DNA from: Pavlovales sp. CCMP2436
Taxonomy: Eukaryota; Haptophyta; Pavlovophyceae; Pavlovales
DNA length: 18,282 nucleotides
NCBI GenBank assembly: GCA_026770615.1
Contig: MU631731.1
Span: 55,544-73,825, forward strand
Reading direction: 5' to 3'
Below, piece by piece: positions 15,492 to 18,282 of this stretch. A program made the position numbers and the translations under genes. The number at the start of each line of letters is the position of its first letter. Positions within the stretch are counted from its first letter, which is position 1. Below the pieces are notes generated by a model. The model was not told the DNA's origin, searched no databases, and was given only the letters and a program-made list of their open reading frames with translations.

Positions 15492-18174
15492 ATGCAGCGG
15501 TTCGACGCGAAGAGCATCAAGGCCATTGCGAGCCGCGTCAAGAAGCCGCACCTGGGCAAGAAGCCCATGAAATTCTACCTGACCTGCCACGTGCGTTACC
15601 TCGCGGTGCTACTGTACCTCTGCCTGCACATGGGCTCGCGGCTCGCGGCTGCGAGCGGTATAGCGTCCTGCCCTCGGCCCTGACGCCGGCCCTTGCCCCA
15701 ACCCCGATCTTCCGCGCGCAGGACATCACACTGGACCTGCGCCGGCCGCTGGGCGAAGTCTTCATCGTCTGGCGGCGCGGGCGCAAAGTCGTGGTGAGCA
15801 AGCCTGTGAAGGTGGACGAGGTGTTGGACCCGGTGGACGGCAGTCTCACAGTGACAGCCACCTTCAAGGCGCAGGACCTCGCGCTGCTCTGCACAATCTT
15901 CCTCGGTGAGCCCATTGAAGCGCCCCGTCAGGCTGTTGACCAATATTCGAGACCCACCCTGCCCCCCTCGAAGGGAGGAGGGGGGTGGGGGGTACCTCCT
16001 CGGCGCTGAGCTCTCCTGTAGCTATGCCTCACTGTCCGCCCACTTGTCAGCCAGGGCGAGAAGGGTCTCCCGAGGCTTTTTAATAACAGTGATTCTTTGA
16101 AAGTCCCCCGACTCACTAGCTCAGAAGGCGATTGCCAGTAGCTATGCCACACTGCCTATGCCTCTGTCCGCTGCCCAATGTCTGCGTCTCCGAGGGGCAC
16201 TGGTGAGCACAGCACATGGCTGTTGGCTAGGGGAGCTACGCGGTTGAGCGCACGCCATTTTATTCCAAGGAACATTATATTTCAAGAAACCTCCCCGGAT
16301 TCGCTGACTGCTGCTGCCTGTCTTCGTATTAAGTAAGTCGTAGATTAAAAAATAACCCCCCCCCTCTCACCTCCCCCCGCAGACAAAGAGCGCAACTCCT
16401 ACGACCCGAAGATGTGCGAGTTTGCGCTGCACGAGAGCACCCTCTCCGGACCCCGTGAGCTGGCGGTGGCCTCGCTCGATCTCTCTCGCTACGCCAGCGC
16501 GGAGACTACTCGGACGCAGGTGTGCGTTTTTTTTTTTAAGGAAGACAGGCAGCAGCAGTCAGCGAATCCAGTGTGTGCTTTTTACCCGCGGTTCCCCCCC
16601 CCCCCCGCCGCCGCGCGCTTTTTTCTGCTTTAACAGTCTGCTCTGACTGTCCGCTCTGACGCGCGTGCTTCTCTCTCCCCCCCCCCTCCTCTCCCCTCCT
16701 CTCTGCCCTACGTCTGTGCCGGTGTTATACTATCTTTGCTGAGAATGAATTAAAGTGTTTCACAAATGAATTGTCAATTTATTACAATCTATTACAATGT
16801 ATCAGCTCGAGCTGCCGCTGCCCGCCTCGGGCACGCTCGGCACTTTAAAACTAACACTCGTCACGCGCTGGCTGCGAACCTTTGCCGTGGGCGATGGCGA
16901 CGACGCCGGCTCCCTCTTCTCCGCTGTGACCACGAACTCGTCGGAGGGTGGGTACGAGGGCATGGGGGGTGCGGCGGCTGGGAGCCTGGATGGGGCGGAC
17001 GAGTACCAGAATGCGCTTGAGTCGCTCAAGGAACACATGGTGCGCACAGGCACGGGGAGAGGCACTTTGAATAATAATTCGTTTAACGCCTCCCCACTTG
17101 CTGGGGGAGACGCTGGGTGCCGACTGGGTAGCAGGCAGTAGGCGAGGCAGCGGGTTACAGGGGGGGGGAGAGGGGGAAGGAGGGGGGGCAGACACTGGGA
17201 AGCAGGCACTAGGCGAGGCAGCGGGTTACAGGCGGGGGGGGGGCAGATAATGGGTAGCAGGCACTAGGCGAGGCAGCGGGTTACAGGCGAGGCAGTGGGT
17301 TACGGGCGGGGGGAGGGGTGGGCAGACACTGCGAAGCAGGCAGGGTTGGCAGTGCGCTACTTGAGGGACTGACCAGTGTGCTCCCTACCGCGGAGGAATT
17401 CTATTCGGACTCTCGGACTGATACCAACCCCCCCGGCTGTCACTCCCCCCTCCCTCCCCCCTCCCCCCTGCCACTGCCACTGCAGGACGCGGGAGACGAG
17501 GAGGAGTTGGAGCGCGACCACAAACAAAGAGCCATAGAGGACCACTGGCGCACACACATGGCCATAGACCCAAAGGTTTTTTTATAATAGTTCTTTTAGC
17601 GTGCTTCTTCATTTAAATATTCTCGTCATTATTCCGGCTTTATAATTATGCCCAATCCGTTTTTTTTTTTTTTTTTTGGTGGGTGAGAACCATTTGAGTT
17701 AGCTTCTTACTCCGATGGAACTCTTGTGGTGTAGGCTCGGCTGCGCCCGTTTGTTCTGCGCACGGCCCTGGCTCTGCACTGCCTGCCCCCCTGACTGCTA
17801 CCTGCCTGCCTGCCTACCCTTCATCCTGACTGCCGCCTACCCTGCCTGACTGCCCCCCCTCTGACTGCCCCCCCTAACTGCCCTCTACCCCCCTGCCCCC
17901 CTGACTGTCCTGCCTGCTGTCCCGCTGAAGGCGCAGGACGCTGCGATTGCCTCCGGACCGGACGGAAGCGCGGCAGCCACCGCTGCAGCGAATGAGTCAT
18001 GCAAAGAATGCCTTCTTCATTGCTGACTCATTTTTTTTTATTTTTTTTTATGTGTACGATCAGGATCTTGCGATTGCCTCCGGGCCTAGAGGTATCGCAG
18101 CAGCCGCGGAGCTCACCCTGCTGCGCGAGGTAGTGGCAAGTGCACACGCGGAGACCACAGCTGCGCACGCTGAG
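15492..18174 (+). CDS. NT-C2 domain protein (EEIG1/EHBP1 type), multi-exon, 3' end outside window
   Basis: Exons inferred from GT-AG sites and frame continuity: 15492-15590, 15722-15905, 16383-16519, 16806-17039, 17486-17575 and 18064-18174; together 285 codons with no stop. Introns are 131, 477, 286, 446 and 488 bases. Residues of about 25-165 match the N-terminal C2 domain of EEIG1/EHBP1 proteins: KPMKFYLTCH, DITLDLRRPLGEVFIVWRRG, LTVTATFKAQDLALLCTIFL, DKERNSYDPKMCEFALHEST, LAVASLDLSRYAS, LKLTLVTRWL. Known: this domain binds membranes or other proteins and occurs in endocytosis, actin-linked and plastid-movement proteins. After it come a Gly/Asp-rich linker, helical acidic segments (EELERDHKQRAIEDHW) and an Ala-rich segment. 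The end of exon 4 is the least certain: donors at 16948 and 17040 compete, and 17040 keeps phase 0. The gene runs into the terminal poly-C. Confidence 0.75.
17123..17345 (+). repeat. G-rich minisatellite in intron 4 of the NT-C2 gene
   Basis: The phrase gtagcaggca(c/g)taggcgaggcagcgggttacag recurs at about 17128, 17197 and 17256, with partial copies at 17287 and 17331, separated by G-runs and gcagacact. Units are about 60-70 bases. The many G-runs on the plus (sense) strand could form G-quadruplexes in DNA or in the unspliced transcript. Confidence 0.75.
17780..17930 (+). repeat. Pyrimidine-rich CTGCC/TGACTGCC repeat in intron 5
   Basis: Irregular repeats of ctgcctgc and tgactgcccccc form a long pyrimidine tract directly upstream of the acceptor-like gcgcag at 17931-17936. 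It may act as an extended polypyrimidine tract for the exon copy starting at 17937. Confidence 0.55.
17937..18026 (+). other. Duplicated exon copy, possibly an alternative terminal exon
   Basis: From 17937, after an AG, gac gct gcgattgcctccgga is nearly the same as the start of exon 18064 (gat ctt gcgattgcctccggg), and similarity continues for about 45 bases. In the frame left by the exon ending at 17575 it reads DAAIASGPDGSAAATAAANE and reaches TGA at 18024-18026. There is no good donor: the only GT in the segment is gagtcat. It may be an alternative last exon giving a short C-terminus, or a dead duplicate. Confidence 0.5.
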
Positions 18175-18186
18175 GTGCTTCCCACC

Positions 18187-18187
<1 letters not shown>

Positions 18188-18282
<95 letters not shown>
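18188..18282 (+). repeat. Poly-C run at the right end
   Basis: Ninety-five consecutive C close the window, just inside an intron of the NT-C2 gene (donor gtgcttccc after 18174). The introns here are generally C-rich, so a real C tract is plausible, but the length is probably inflated by the sequencing or assembly process at a contig end. Confidence 0.9.

Noticed and set aside
15928..16152. Minus-strand 74-codon frame inside intron 2 of the NT-C2 gene
   Set aside because: It has no recognisable features, lies in an intron with clear splice sites on the plus strand, and contains low-complexity Gly/Pro from a C/G tract.

Overview
The window looks like an assembled contig from the nuclear genome of a GC-rich unicellular eukaryote. 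Genes are split by short spliceosomal introns with GTGCGT/GTGAG-type donors and pyrimidine-rich acceptors. Coding exons are extremely GC-rich, while AT-rich satellite, homopolymer-rich introns and decayed retroelements lie between them. A haptophyte-like or similar alga fits this style, but that is inference; no marker gene fixes the lineage. The window opens with 8 G and closes with 95 C, so both ends are probably homopolymer contig breaks.

Layout: (1) 77-751, minus: first exon of a membrane protein with signal peptide, a transmembrane segment, a Cys-rich loop and a second transmembrane segment, a prominin-like order; it continues beyond position 1. (2) 1113-3490: a TIR element, a 165-bp foldback element, a stretch of possible gene debris and an AT-rich tandem repeat. 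(3) 3733-7233, minus: a large VPS39/VPS3-family vacuolar tethering subunit with one probable in-frame intron. (4) 7706-9432: a nest of inverted LTR-like ends plus a 332-bp almost perfect palindrome without spacer. (5) 9432-12288, plus: a decayed Ty1/copia element with reverse transcriptase and RNase H intact in sequence but with stops and frame changes, and with a 14-residue tandem repeat plus Pro-rich linker where integrase would be expected. (6) 12289-14661: mostly non-genic, with short direct repeats, a strong GC hairpin, an exon-like fragment beside a minisatellite, and a Z-DNA-prone tract. (7) 14662-15336, minus: an F-box-like protein with a predicted coiled coil. (8) 15492-18174 onward, plus: a multi-exon NT-C2 domain protein of the EEIG1/EHBP1 type, sharing a 155-bp divergent promoter region with the F-box gene and running off the right end.

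The three best-supported host genes (VPS39-like, NT-C2, prominin-like membrane protein) all have families linked to membrane traffic or membrane shape, but nothing shows that they work together. No new defence-like or operonic system was found. The most unusual items are the palindrome and nested inverted repeats, the integrase-less copia derivative with its peptide repeat, and a duplicated exon near the right end.
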